Source: Saprospiraceae bacterium
Lineage (GTDB): Bacteria > Bacteroidota > Bacteroidia > Chitinophagales > Saprospiraceae
NCBI GenBank assembly: GCA_016717145.1
Contig: JADKGD010000031.1
Location: forward strand, 23,351-87,350
DNA: 64,000 bases
Direction: 5' to 3'
The notes under the pieces were generated by a model. The model did no database searches. It was not told where the DNA came from and worked only from the letters and a program-made list of their open reading frames with translations. Within the stretch, counting starts at the first letter, position 1. Each line of letters begins with the position of its first letter. The translations under genes and the position numbers were made by a program. This document shows, piece by piece, positions 18,708-26,857 of this stretch.

Positions 18708-19138
18708 TGGAAAATATCGATGTATTTGAATTGAGCAAAAATCATCCCATCATCTTTTTTGATGGCACTTGCCACTTGTGTGATCGATCTGTTCAGTTTG
18801 TCCTGAAGCGCGATCATAAAAAGTTATTTAGATTTTGTGCTTTACAATCGGACCTGGCAATCAAATCCATTAAAAATTTACCCGGCGCGACTCAGCCTGA
18901 CTCCATTGTTTTTTTGTCCAATGGGAAATTTTCTTATTACAGTGATGCGGCACTTCAAATCCTGAAACATCTTAACATACCATACCCTTGGTTGGCAAAT
19001 ATACTGTATGTATTTCCTGGATTTATCAGAGATGCCGTGTATAAGTTTATTGCAAAAAAAAGATATCAATGGTTTGGCAGATATGATACATGTCTGATCC
19101 CTGAACCTGGCTGGACTGATAGGTTTTTGGATGCATGA
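18707..19138 (+). CDS. DCC-family thiol-disulfide oxidoreductase-like protein
   Basis: 143 residues of the DUF393/DCC family, named for its conserved DxxCxxC motif, here FFDGTCHLCDRSVQF near 20-32. Further family features are FCALQSD near 45 and DSIVFLSNGKFSYYSDAAL near 65-85. A redox role is predicted by the family's thioredoxin-like fold; substrates are unknown. Its ATG overlaps the radA stop, so it is probably in the radA operon. Confidence 0.85.
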   Translation: MENIDVFELSKNHPIIFFDGTCHLCDRSVQFVLKRDHKKLFRFCALQSDLAIKSIKNLPGATQPDSIVFLSNGKFSYYSDAALQILKHLNIPYPWLANILYVFPGFIRDAVYKFIAKKRYQWFGRYDTCLIPEPGWTDRFLDA

Positions 19139-19139
19139 G

Positions 19140-19555
19140 TTGTTTCGTAATGCAGTACCTCTTTTTGTCAATGAAATATTACAATTTACCCCACCATCTT
19201 CGCGGCAAGCCCCTTCTTTTTTCCACTTTTCTATCAAACGAATATTGGGATTTATCTTTTTACGTTCCTGATATATCATCATCTGAAATGCACGAAAAAT
19301 CTTGCTATCATGCAAACAATCAGGATAAAGTAACCTGAGTTCATCAAAAGTGATCTTAGTTTTAGTAACTTTGATACTTTCCTTCAAACATTTTGTCTTT
19401 GCAAATCCTGTTGTATCAAGCGTTGTTATTGTGTCATATTTGATATAAAGTGGGATGCTATCCTGAGAGTACATATCACTTTTAATGTCAGAAGAAGGGT
19501 ATCTGATGTCATTTGAAAAAACATTCGCCAAATAGAAAATGTAAGCTAAGATCAT
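19140..19555 (-). CDS. Hypothetical small exported protein, 3' end uncertain
   Basis: A minus-strand frame begins at 19555 with a hydrophobic start (MILAYIFYLANVFS) and runs about 135 codons with a protein-like mix (KITFDELRLLYPDC, FRAFQMMIYQERKK). In the given sequence it continues to 18878, antisense to the DCC gene, which is unlikely. A one-base shift in the A6 run around 19220 would end it at about 19185-19190 instead. Not recognised; it may be spurious. Confidence 0.3.
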
Positions 19556-19675
19556 AAATCATATTTAATTAACAGATGCAGAATTGACCTGTTTTGGTGT
19601 AGAGTTTCTATGGCCTAAAACTTAAATTCTGGGTCAGAATAAAAATTCTCTATTTGAAGTCACATTATTTCCGGA

Positions 19676-21823
19676 TTATAATTTCCCGCCACATCCCGGA
19701 CAAAACTTAAAATGAGCCTCAACGACCCGATTGCAGCTCGGACAGAGTATCTTGGTCGGTAAGGTAGATTGGATAGATTTAGAAAAAAGCACTTTGTACA
19801 ATGGTGGTATTTCATCTATGAACATGCTCTCATTACCTTTTTCTGTAATGAGATACAGAATATCTGCTGCACGAGTGAGGGCTACATAAAATAGCCTCCT
19901 TTCTTCTTCAAGTAGGAGGTCATATTTTACCGGCCTAATGGTTTGATATATGCGATCGTCCAACCAGACATCAGGAAAACCACCGTTGCCTTGAGTAAGC
20001 CCTATGATAAAAACTACCTTGCTTTCCAGGCCCTTTGCGGCATGAATTGTTTTGGCATTGATGTGTATCTTTTCTTTTTTGAATCTTTCTCGGTATGGTT
20101 CGAACATCTTGCTGCGTCGGTATAAAAATAAAATCTGATCATTGGGCATGCCCTGTGCCAGCAATTCTTTGACTTCCTGAACCGCAAACTCCATACCATC
20201 TTCAAAATCGACCGCTGAATACACCTCAATTTTTTTTCTGGACTTTTTCTGTGCTTTGACAACCTTATCCACCATAAAACGATTGTTACGTATCACTTCA
20301 GAACTTGCATCTACTATATTGGGCGTACTTCTGTAGTTGGTATCCAGACTAATACATTTTGCATCTTTAAAGAAGCGGGTAAACTCGACGATAAACTGCA
20401 CATCTGAGCCTCTGAATCCGTATATACTTTGCCAGTCGTCACCTACACAAAAGAGTTGTGCATCCGGATTCATAAGCGTCTTGATAAAACTTACCTGTAT
20501 CTTATTAACATCCTGAAATTCGTCTACCAACACATATTTATACTGTTGAAAAAACTTTTGTCTGATCTCCTCACTTTTATTAAGCAAATTTATAGCTTTG
20601 ATATTGAGATCATTAAAGTCCAGATATGATCTGTCCGTGCAGTAAGTTTCAAATCTCTCAATAAGCGGTATTGCCAATTTATAAAAATCTCTGATACGTT
20701 GATGTTGATCCAAAGAAGCTTTATCGGCAACATCAAGAATATTCAGACCATCGACTTTGATCATATCTAAAACACGGATCAGTTGGCGCAGAAAATTGCG
20801 TATCTCGTGATGGCGTCCTCTGAATTCTTCTTCATAATGCAGCACAGCATTTACATCAAATCCATCGGGCAGGCGATTTCTGATAATTCGCTCAAGTGCG
20901 AGGTTGAAAAGAGAAGTGTCTCTAGTCATTTCTTCATACGTCTTGACCAGTAGCTTTCCGGCAATATTGAACTGTTTTTCTTTAAAATCGGTGCCTTTGC
21001 TGAGATTGCTGATATGTTCGATATAGAGATTAGCATCGGGAATAAAAAAATCCGGATAAAACTCCTTTTCCTGAAAATTTACCTTCGGTTCATAGACAAA
21101 TTTGATATTGTGTCTGTACAACCAGTCGGCGATATACTGTTCAGATTTGGATCTGACTTTAGTACCATTGAGTGATGTGTATAGCTTATTGTCACTACTC
21201 AATGCCAGTGCGGATCGCTGTGGTAAGTGCAACTTATCCACCAGATAGTCCAGCACATATCGCTTAAATTGTATCAGATATTCCTTGTCACTACAGCAGT
21301 CAATCAGTACTTTGTGCAATGCTGTATAAGTAGTCTCTGAAGCTGTGATAGCTGCCATCTCCTCATCAACAAAACCAGTATCGGTGATAATCTTAAATTT
21401 ATTGTCAAATTCGCTGACACCATACGTTTTGAGTATGCTGTAGCATAGGCTGTGAAAAGTACGTATTGTCAGATTGCGTATCCAACCAGTCTGATGTACC
21501 TGGCTTCTACGCCGAGTGTTTTTTGCACCCTCTGAAAGCGTTTTATTGTGTAAAATATCTTTATACTCACCATCGAAATCCACCGAAAGGATGAGCCGGT
21601 CTATCATCTCATTGGCCGCATTTTTAGTGAAGGTGATGGCAAGTATTTCTGATGGTTTAGCTCCCTTTTCACTAATGAGATAGATAATTTTCTGGAGCAG
21701 CGTTTGTGTTTTACCCGATCCTGCCCCTGCGATGACGAGCACTCGTTTATCATCAGCAGTGACGGCGGCCTTTTGCTGTTTATTTAGGGATGCCAGCGAT
21801 GCAGGAATATTTTTATTGGCCAA
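19676..21823 (-). CDS. UvrD/Rep-type SF1A helicase with inserted PD-(D/E)xK-like segment and zinc ribbon
   Basis: 715 residues. Q-motif and Walker A at the N-terminus (NKQQKAAVTADD; GAGSGKT with Lys38), motif Ia ITFTKNAANEM, motif II DEFQDVN near 450, motif III GDDWQSIYGFRGSD, motif IV TNYRSTPNIV, motif V IHAAKGLESKVV and motif VI VALTRAADILY. Between Ia and II, residues about 222-270 read KSKSEQYIADWLY, then FYPDFFIPD, then LYIEH: a Glu226, Asp256, Glu267 pattern like the PD-(D/E)xK nuclease insertion of some UvrD-like repair helicases. A C-terminal CPSC/CPGC pair probably binds zinc. It is likely a DNA-repair or conflict helicase rather than housekeeping UvrD. A TAnnTTCG box lies at 21849-21856. 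Confidence 0.88.
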   Translation of the reverse strand: MANKNIPASLASLNKQQKAAVTADDKRVLVIAGAGSGKTQTLLQKIIYLISEKGAKPSEILAITFTKNAANEMIDRLILSVDFDGEYKDILHNKTLSEGAKNTRRRSQVHQTGWIRNLTIRTFHSLCYSILKTYGVSEFDNKFKIITDTGFVDEEMAAITASETTYTALHKVLIDCCSDKEYLIQFKRYVLDYLVDKLHLPQRSALALSSDNKLYTSLNGTKVRSKSEQYIADWLYRHNIKFVYEPKVNFQEKEFYPDFFIPDANLYIEHISNLSKGTDFKEKQFNIAGKLLVKTYEEMTRDTSLFNLALERIIRNRLPDGFDVNAVLHYEEEFRGRHHEIRNFLRQLIRVLDMIKVDGLNILDVADKASLDQHQRIRDFYKLAIPLIERFETYCTDRSYLDFNDLNIKAINLLNKSEEIRQKFFQQYKYVLVDEFQDVNKIQVSFIKTLMNPDAQLFCVGDDWQSIYGFRGSDVQFIVEFTRFFKDAKCISLDTNYRSTPNIVDASSEVIRNNRFMVDKVVKAQKKSRKKIEVYSAVDFEDGMEFAVQEVKELLAQGMPNDQILFLYRRSKMFEPYRERFKKEKIHINAKTIHAAKGLESKVVFIIGLTQGNGGFPDVWLDDRIYQTIRPVKYDLLLEEERRLFYVALTRAADILYLITEKGNESMFIDEIPPLYKVLFSKSIQSTLPTKILCPSCNRVVEAHFKFCPGCGGKL

Positions 21824-21848
21824 GGTAAAAAAGAGATGAATTCAGGAG

Positions 21849-21856
21849 CGAAATTA
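21849..21856 (-). promoter_or_regulatory. Possible -7 box of the helicase gene
   Basis: TAATTTCG on the minus strand, 25 bases before the start at 21823; one base from TAnnTTTG. Confidence 0.4.
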
Positions 21857-21953
21857 GGGAAAAAATGAAATAATTTCTGCAAATAAATTTGATTCAAGCA
21901 AAAATTATTGGAAGATTACCTTACTTAGCTGAAAATTTAAACCAACTAAGGGT

Positions 21954-21997
21954 ATATTCACATTTATTCACATTAATTTGTAAATAAATGTGAATAT
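21954..21997. repeat. Inverted repeat with perfect 15-bp arms
   Basis: ATATTCACATTTATT (21954-21968) and its exact complement (21983-21997) surround a 14-base spacer. The motif CATTAATTTGT of the spacer recurs at about 22019. It lies in the 345-base gap between the helicase and DUF5131 genes. No T-tract follows; an operator or transcript hairpin is possible. The rest of this gap shows no gene. Confidence 0.6.
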
Positions 21998-22168
21998 AGT
22001 AACAAACAATAAATATACATTAATTTGTGTACTAATGTGAAAAATTATCTGATAGTTGCAAATGAATGAATTGCAGACAGGATGGACTTCTCGATTTACG
22101 TAAAGATTGATTTGATCTTAAACATAAATCTCGCATAGGCTCTATTCATTCACAGTTTAGACTTTTTC

Positions 22169-22894
22169 TTATACACTCATCTGTAACTCTATCTCTGGCA
22201 TTTCATCATAAGTTTTACCATTTAGGATTCTACCATTGGCCTTCTTGTTTTTGCCGCCCCATTGTTTAAAGAAAAAGGCTACTTTGGCTTTTTCACATTG
22301 CTCCTGAATATCAATAACCCAATCTGGCTTCAAAGGCCGTGGTCTAAATCCACTTTCCCCGCCTACGATTGCCCAATCTATTTTTTCAAGATTTATTGAA
22401 TTCAATGGACCAAGTAACGGTTCAATTGATAGGAATTTAACTCGGGCGTTTGTATTTCTCAAAAAATCTATTCTGTCCAAAACTGTTTCATCCTCTACAG
22501 ATACTCCCATCCAAATATTATGAGTCCAATTCAAATCTTGGTGGAGTTCATAAAGTCTCTCAGCCCTTTTTGTCAGTACTTGAAAAACATGCTGTGGATT
22601 TTCATTCATAACTTTGAATACTTGCTTGATAAATGATAGTGGCACCTCTTTATGAAATAAGTCGCTCATGGAATTTACAAACACAACCTTCGAACTCTTC
22701 CAAGAATATGGCATTTTAAGTGAATCAGGATGGGTTCTGACTTCAAAGTTGTCCTTGTACTTTTCGACACCCATTGCTTGTAATCGCTTTGACATAACTT
22801 CTGCATAGCAAAACTTACATCCTTGGGAAACCTTAGAACAGCCAGTTGTTGGATTCCAAGTCATTTCTGTCCATTCTATACTTGACTGTGCCAT
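22169..22894 (-). CDS. DUF5131 (phage Gp37/Gp68-like) three-Cys radical-SAM-type protein
   Basis: 241 residues of the Gp37/Gp68 family. The N-terminus IEWTEMTWNPTTGCSKVSQG is followed by CKFCYAE, giving the three conserved Cys (about 19, 27, 30) in a layout like the iron-sulfur site of radical SAM enzymes. Also present: FVNSMSDLFH, VLTKRAERL, GVSVEDE, FLSIEPLLGP, WAIVGGESG and the C-terminal FFFKQWGG. The family occurs in phages and genomic islands, often beside TcmP as here. The start ATG overlaps the stop of the upstream tcmP gene (TAATG), so translation is probably coupled. The substrate is unknown; nucleic-acid or nucleotide modification is inference. Confidence 0.88.
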   Translation of the reverse strand: MAQSSIEWTEMTWNPTTGCSKVSQGCKFCYAEVMSKRLQAMGVEKYKDNFEVRTHPDSLKMPYSWKSSKVVFVNSMSDLFHKEVPLSFIKQVFKVMNENPQHVFQVLTKRAERLYELHQDLNWTHNIWMGVSVEDETVLDRIDFLRNTNARVKFLSIEPLLGPLNSINLEKIDWAIVGGESGFRPRPLKPDWVIDIQEQCEKAKVAFFFKQWGGKNKKANGRILNGKTYDEMPEIELQMSV

Positions 22895-24052
22895 TATTTT
22901 TTGTATTTGATAGTTATGATATGTTTGTTATTTTTAAAACATTGATATTCAAAAGGTTCATTTGTTATGGTATCTTTTGGCTCTCCATCAGGTGTAATTA
23001 CAGTTATGAGATTGTTTTTTAACCAAAATTTTAATATTAATAAAGCATGTTTTGGCAAAAATTCTTTTGAAAGTATATACTGCCTTAACTCCAGATTTGT
23101 TCTTGGTCTATCAAGATATAGCCGTAGTTCAGATTTTAAAAATTCTTCACTTTTAGTTTTATCTGATAATTTAAACTCCTTATCAAATAGCCCTGGCACC
23201 TTAATTTGATTAAATCCCCTGCCTCCAGTTTCGTCCAGTAGCCATTTTACTTCTAATATTTTTTCATATCCAAGATTATTAGGAGTAACAAAGAATAAAC
23301 TATAAAATTTGCTGAGTCACGCTCTATGTAATATGATGTGGCATATAAATTATTAATTTTGAGCTTATCCTTAATTTTGTTAATAAATTCAAAAACATCC
23401 ATTTTACTATAGACTTCGCCTAATTGGTTTGGGAAAAAAGCATCTAAAAAGTGTTTCAAAGGTAAAAATGCAGCTTCATCACTTTGTTTAGATTTGTCAA
23501 TGAATCTTTTCATATTCGCAATTGGTAGCCAAAGTACTATCTCAGTACGGCCATTTTTGGTCAAATCAACTATTGTAGATTTGTCAATATTTTTATACCC
23601 GTATGGATCTAAAAATATGAGTGTTCTTGAATTTGCTGATTGACTATTCACCAAATCTAGAAGAAATGTCTTGAAATCTTCGAAATCGTGATTGTAAGCT
23701 TTGTAATTCCAACCACTCACCCCTCCATGCGAATCAATGTAGTTTCTGACATTTTCAATATTGTCTTTATTTATATCGTTGACTATGTGATTTATTTTCG
23801 TTGGATTAGTTAAGTACAAATTCGAACTTATTATTGACTGAATTGAATTGAATGTTTCAATTGGGCTACCTATTCCACCATCATCATATTCGCCTTTGCC
23901 GCAAAAAGCATCCACTATATTTATCTCATCAATAAATTTAGAATTAACTAAGATTGGAATATATCTATCTAAATATGATTTAAAAAATCTATTTTTGCTT
24001 TGGAGTGTGGAAGCACAACATTTTTTGTATCAATATTTTTCTTTTTTCTCAT
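22894..24052 (-). CDS. tcmP: Three-Cys-motif partner protein TcmP, broken by two homopolymer shifts
   Basis: TcmP is the regular neighbour of DUF5131 proteins. Three frames join into one protein of about 385 residues. The N-terminus from ATG 24052 has VLPHSKAKIDF, the family's LPHTxAKH-like motif. After a shift at the A6 run 23982-23987 come FKSYLDRYIPIL, then IVDAFCGKGEYDDGGIGSP, similar to a SAM-methyltransferase motif I, and FLDPYGYKNID. After a second shift at A4 23304-23307 come YSLFFVTPNN and WLLDETGGRGF, then a C-terminal winged-helix-like region (TNLELRQYILSKEF). Adding one base at each run repairs the frame. It has a good promoter at 24110-24117 and is first in the two-gene operon. 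Biochemical function is unknown. Confidence 0.85.
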
Positions 24053-24109
24053 ATTTCTTTTCATATTTGATTAACTGCTTAGTTAGTTTCTCAATCAACT
24101 CATTCAATG

Positions 24110-24117
24110 CAAATATA
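24110..24117 (-). promoter_or_regulatory. Promoter of the tcmP-DUF5131 operon, -7 box
   Basis: TATATTTG on the minus strand matches TAnnTTTG, about 58 bases before the inferred ATG 24052. It lies in the gap after dinB, so the pair need not depend on dinB transcription. Confidence 0.55.
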
Positions 24118-24130
24118 CAATTTTTTCCCA

Positions 24131-25321
24131 TCACCCACCATCCGGCGGTAAATGCGGATTATACAGCACCTTAGCTTTCACGAGTCCACTTGCCCTCATG
24201 ATTGCATCGGCACCGAAGCGTCTCCGTATCCTGTCCATCTGCTGCATAAGATGGATATGCTCCATCGTATCGTCGAAGAGATTGATCTGATAGCTCCCTT
24301 GTACTAGCCCGCTATACTTGACGCCGATGAGACGGATGAGTTGGCGACGCTCGTATAGCTTATCGAAGATGTCGAGGACTTGTTGGCCGAGGAGACGATC
24401 ATTGGCGGTATAGGAGATGTTTTTTTGTTTGGTATAGGTATTGAAGTCGGCGTAGCGGATCTTAATGGTGATGGTAGATGTGAGTTTGCCGGATGCGCGC
24501 AACTCAAAGGACAACTTATCTGCCATGTCGAGCAGAAGATGTTTCATCATAGTGACATCGAGGGTATCTTCCATAAAGGTTCGCTCCTTGGACATCGACT
24601 TTTGCTCGTGGTAGGGCACGATGGGCGTGGGATCGATGGCATTGGCTTTTTCCCATAGTGTGCGACCAGGCTTACCGAACTCCCGCTCAAGCAGACGGAT
24701 GGGTATCTGACTAAGTGTGTCTATGGTGCGCACACCCATAAAGTTGAGTTTTTTGTGCGTCTGATCTCCTACACCTGGTATCTTAGCTACGGGAAGCGGT
24801 GCGAGAAATCCTTTTTCTGTACCATTGGGTATATGTTTGGTGCCATTGGGTTTGGCTTCGCTGGTACCGATTTTGGAGACGGTTTTATTGACAGAGAGAC
24901 CGAAGGAGATGGGTAGACCGGAATCTTTGATGACTTTCTGACGTAACTCTGACGACCATTTGAAGCAACCAAAATGTTTGTCCATACCTGTCAGATCCAG
25001 ATAAAACTCGTCGATAGATGCCTTCTCATAGACAGGTGCTTCTTCGGCGATGATGTCGGTGACGATACCGGAATATTTGGAATAGCTATCCATATCGCCC
25101 CGGAGGATGATGGCTTGCGGACAGAGCCGGAGTGCCATCTTCATCGGCATGGCGGAGTGGACGCCAAATCGACGTGCCTCATAGCTGCATGAGGCGACGA
25201 CACCACGATTGCTGGTACCACCTATCAGCAGTGGTTGCCCTAGCAGACTGCTGTTTTTGAGACACTCGACCGATACGAAGAAGGAGTCGAGATCCAGGTG
25301 GAGAATGGCGCGATCGTACAT
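24131..25321 (-). CDS. dinB: DNA polymerase IV (Y-family)
   Basis: 396-residue translesion polymerase. Catalytic motifs: LHLDLDSFFVSVE (Asp9, Asp11 region) and KASIDEFYLDLT with the metal-binding Asp-Glu near 104-105; also SCSYEARRFGV and the helix-hairpin-helix region KIPGVGDQTHKKL. The little-finger domain is present. The C-terminus lacks an evident QLxLF-type clamp motif at the very end, though INLFDD near 350 may serve. G+C in this gene is higher than in its neighbours. It follows a small frame and an SOS-like operator, so damage-inducible expression is likely. Confidence 0.93.
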   Translation of the reverse strand: MYDRAILHLDLDSFFVSVECLKNSSLLGQPLLIGGTSNRGVVASCSYEARRFGVHSAMPMKMALRLCPQAIILRGDMDSYSKYSGIVTDIIAEEAPVYEKASIDEFYLDLTGMDKHFGCFKWSSELRQKVIKDSGLPISFGLSVNKTVSKIGTSEAKPNGTKHIPNGTEKGFLAPLPVAKIPGVGDQTHKKLNFMGVRTIDTLSQIPIRLLEREFGKPGRTLWEKANAIDPTPIVPYHEQKSMSKERTFMEDTLDVTMMKHLLLDMADKLSFELRASGKLTSTITIKIRYADFNTYTKQKNISYTANDRLLGQQVLDIFDKLYERRQLIRLIGVKYSGLVQGSYQINLFDDTMEHIHLMQQMDRIRRRFGADAIMRASGLVKAKVLYNPHLPPDGG

Positions 25322-25347
25322 TCGAATGACGAATTTAGAATTATGAA

Positions 25348-25548
25348 TTACGAATTATTTTTTCTTAACGATACCATGATTTTGAGCAGTTCAGTGCACT
25401 CATCTTGTAGATCAGAAGTTAATTGGTTGATTATTACCCTGTTCTCATTATTGTTTTCTAAAGACTTCACTATATTGAGGCAAGCATAGCACCAATTTTT
25501 AAACCTTGCCATCAAGGGAATATTGTCAAATCTCTTTTTTTGTTCCAT
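25348..25548 (-). CDS. Small hypothetical protein upstream of dinB
   Basis: 66 residues, helical and without a signal peptide (FDNIPLMARFKNWCYACLNIV). It lies between the SOS-like operator and dinB, on dinB's strand, with 26 bases before dinB. Position suggests a small damage-inducible protein, but it matches no family I know and could be spurious. Confidence 0.4.
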   Translation of the reverse strand: MEQKKRFDNIPLMARFKNWCYACLNIVKSLENNNENRVIINQLTSDLQDECTELLKIMVSLRKNNS

Positions 25549-25607
25549 TTTTAAATTTTTTTGTTCGGCGGTTCATCGTTCGTCGTTCAGTCCTTTGCCA
25601 TTCAAAA

Positions 25608-25624
25608 TGTCGCTATAAACGACA
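25608..25624. promoter_or_regulatory. SOS/LexA-like operator
   Basis: TGTCG, seven bases, CGACA: a perfect inverted half-site pair in the divergent gap between the dinB side and the alkylation-repair gene. A degenerate second copy with the same spacing (agacg, seven bases, cgaca) is at 25631-25647. A LexA-like repressor is encoded 1.2 kb away (26858). Binding by that protein is inferred from position and symmetry. Confidence 0.55.
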
Positions 25625-25663
25625 AAATAAAGACGCAATATACGACATTTAAAATTATTTACT

Positions 25664-25671
25664 TATCTTTG
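25664..25671 (+). promoter_or_regulatory. -7 box overlapping the start of the alkylation-repair gene
   Basis: TATCTTTG is an exact TAnnTTTG match, 17 bases to the right of the second operator-like site. Its last base is the first base of the GTG start at 25671, so a transcript from it would begin inside the coding frame. Confidence 0.5.
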
Positions 25672-26810
25672 TGAAAATATTTTTTAAACCGGAACTGACC
25701 AGATGCATGGCCGAATTACTAAAACATATATACAATACATCTTTTTTTGATACCTACTCCGATGCTCTCTCAGAGGTGATACCATCATTTGACAAGGGTG
25801 CATTTTTAACTTATTTCAATACTGCACATTGGGCTTCTCTTGAACTGAAGCAAAGGATGGCATTTCTGGCTCATGCCACCGATAAAATCCTGCCTGAAGA
25901 ATATAATGAAAAAGTCAAAACCATACTCCAAATAATAGATGCACTGCGAAAACGTGGTGTAAGAGATCAGAATCTGGAATATATATTTCTGGCAGATATC
26001 ATAACTGAACACGGTTTGAATAACCTAAAAACGTCTTTGTTCGCCATAGAACATATCACGCAGTTTGTTAGTTTTGAATTTGCAGGCAGGATCTTTATCA
26101 TCCGATATCCTAAAGAAATGATGCAACAAATGTTGCGATGGGCCAGCCATAAAAACGAGAATGTCCGTCGATATGCTTCTGAAGGCTGCAGGCCGAGACT
26201 GCCTTGGGGCTTGCAACTCAAACAATTTATCACAGATCCTTCACCCATCATACCAATATTGGAAATACTTGCAGAAGATCCATCCGATTACGTCAGGAAA
26301 AGTGTGGCCAACAATCTCAATGACATCTCAAAAGACCATGCGCGTGTCGTCATTAACTTTATCAGTAAGTGGCTAGGCAAAAATGAAAAAACAGACAAGA
26401 TGCTTCGACAGGCTGCACGGACTATGCTCAAGTCAGGTCATCCTGAAGTTTTGTCACTGTTTGGCAATCATCAGCATATTCAATTTGAGTTGAATAATTT
26501 TTTCATCAGTACAAACACTTTACGAATCGGGGATGATTTAACATTTGGTTTTACACTGCGCAATGCAGATAGTCATCTTGCCGCCTTTCGTGTAGAATAT
26601 ATGATACACTATATGAAAGCCAACGGACAACATTCCCGAAAAATTTTTAAAATAGCAGACAAAGCCCTCGCAGAAAATGAAAAAGTAACTTTCAGCAAGC
26701 GGCATCGATTTGCAGACCTAACCACCAGAAAACATTATAGGGGACTTCACCGCCTTGCCGTTGTCATTAATGGGAAGGAAGAACAATCCTTTGATTTAAA
26801 TCTTAATTAA
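25671..26810 (+). CDS. DNA alkylation repair protein, AlkC/AlkD-like HEAT-repeat glycosylase
   Basis: 379 residues. The middle is built of HEAT-like helices with the characteristic NVRRYASEGCRPRLPWG near 165-180 and DPSDYVRKSVANNLNDISKDH near 205-225, as in AlkC. This family removes 3-methyladenine and related alkylated bases. The last ~110 residues form a beta-rich domain (FELNNFFISTNTLRIGDDL onward) as in longer AlkC forms. Start GTG 25671 keeps the N-terminal FFKPELTRCMAEL, which aligns with family starts; ATG 25707 is the alternative if transcription begins where the -7 box predicts. Divergent from dinB across an SOS-like operator, so induction by DNA damage is likely. Confidence 0.85.
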   Translation: MKIFFKPELTRCMAELLKHIYNTSFFDTYSDALSEVIPSFDKGAFLTYFNTAHWASLELKQRMAFLAHATDKILPEEYNEKVKTILQIIDALRKRGVRDQNLEYIFLADIITEHGLNNLKTSLFAIEHITQFVSFEFAGRIFIIRYPKEMMQQMLRWASHKNENVRRYASEGCRPRLPWGLQLKQFITDPSPIIPILEILAEDPSDYVRKSVANNLNDISKDHARVVINFISKWLGKNEKTDKMLRQAARTMLKSGHPEVLSLFGNHQHIQFELNNFFISTNTLRIGDDLTFGFTLRNADSHLAAFRVEYMIHYMKANGQHSRKIFKIADKALAENEKVTFSKRHRFADLTTRKHYRGLHRLAVVINGKEEQSFDLNLN

Positions 26811-26857
26811 TTGATCATAGAAATTACTAATAAATTTATACATCAACATTTGAACTT

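Noticed and set aside
24380..24658. Plus-strand frame of 92 codons across dinB
   Set aside because: Antisense to a well-supported gene of higher G+C, where stop codons are rare by chance.
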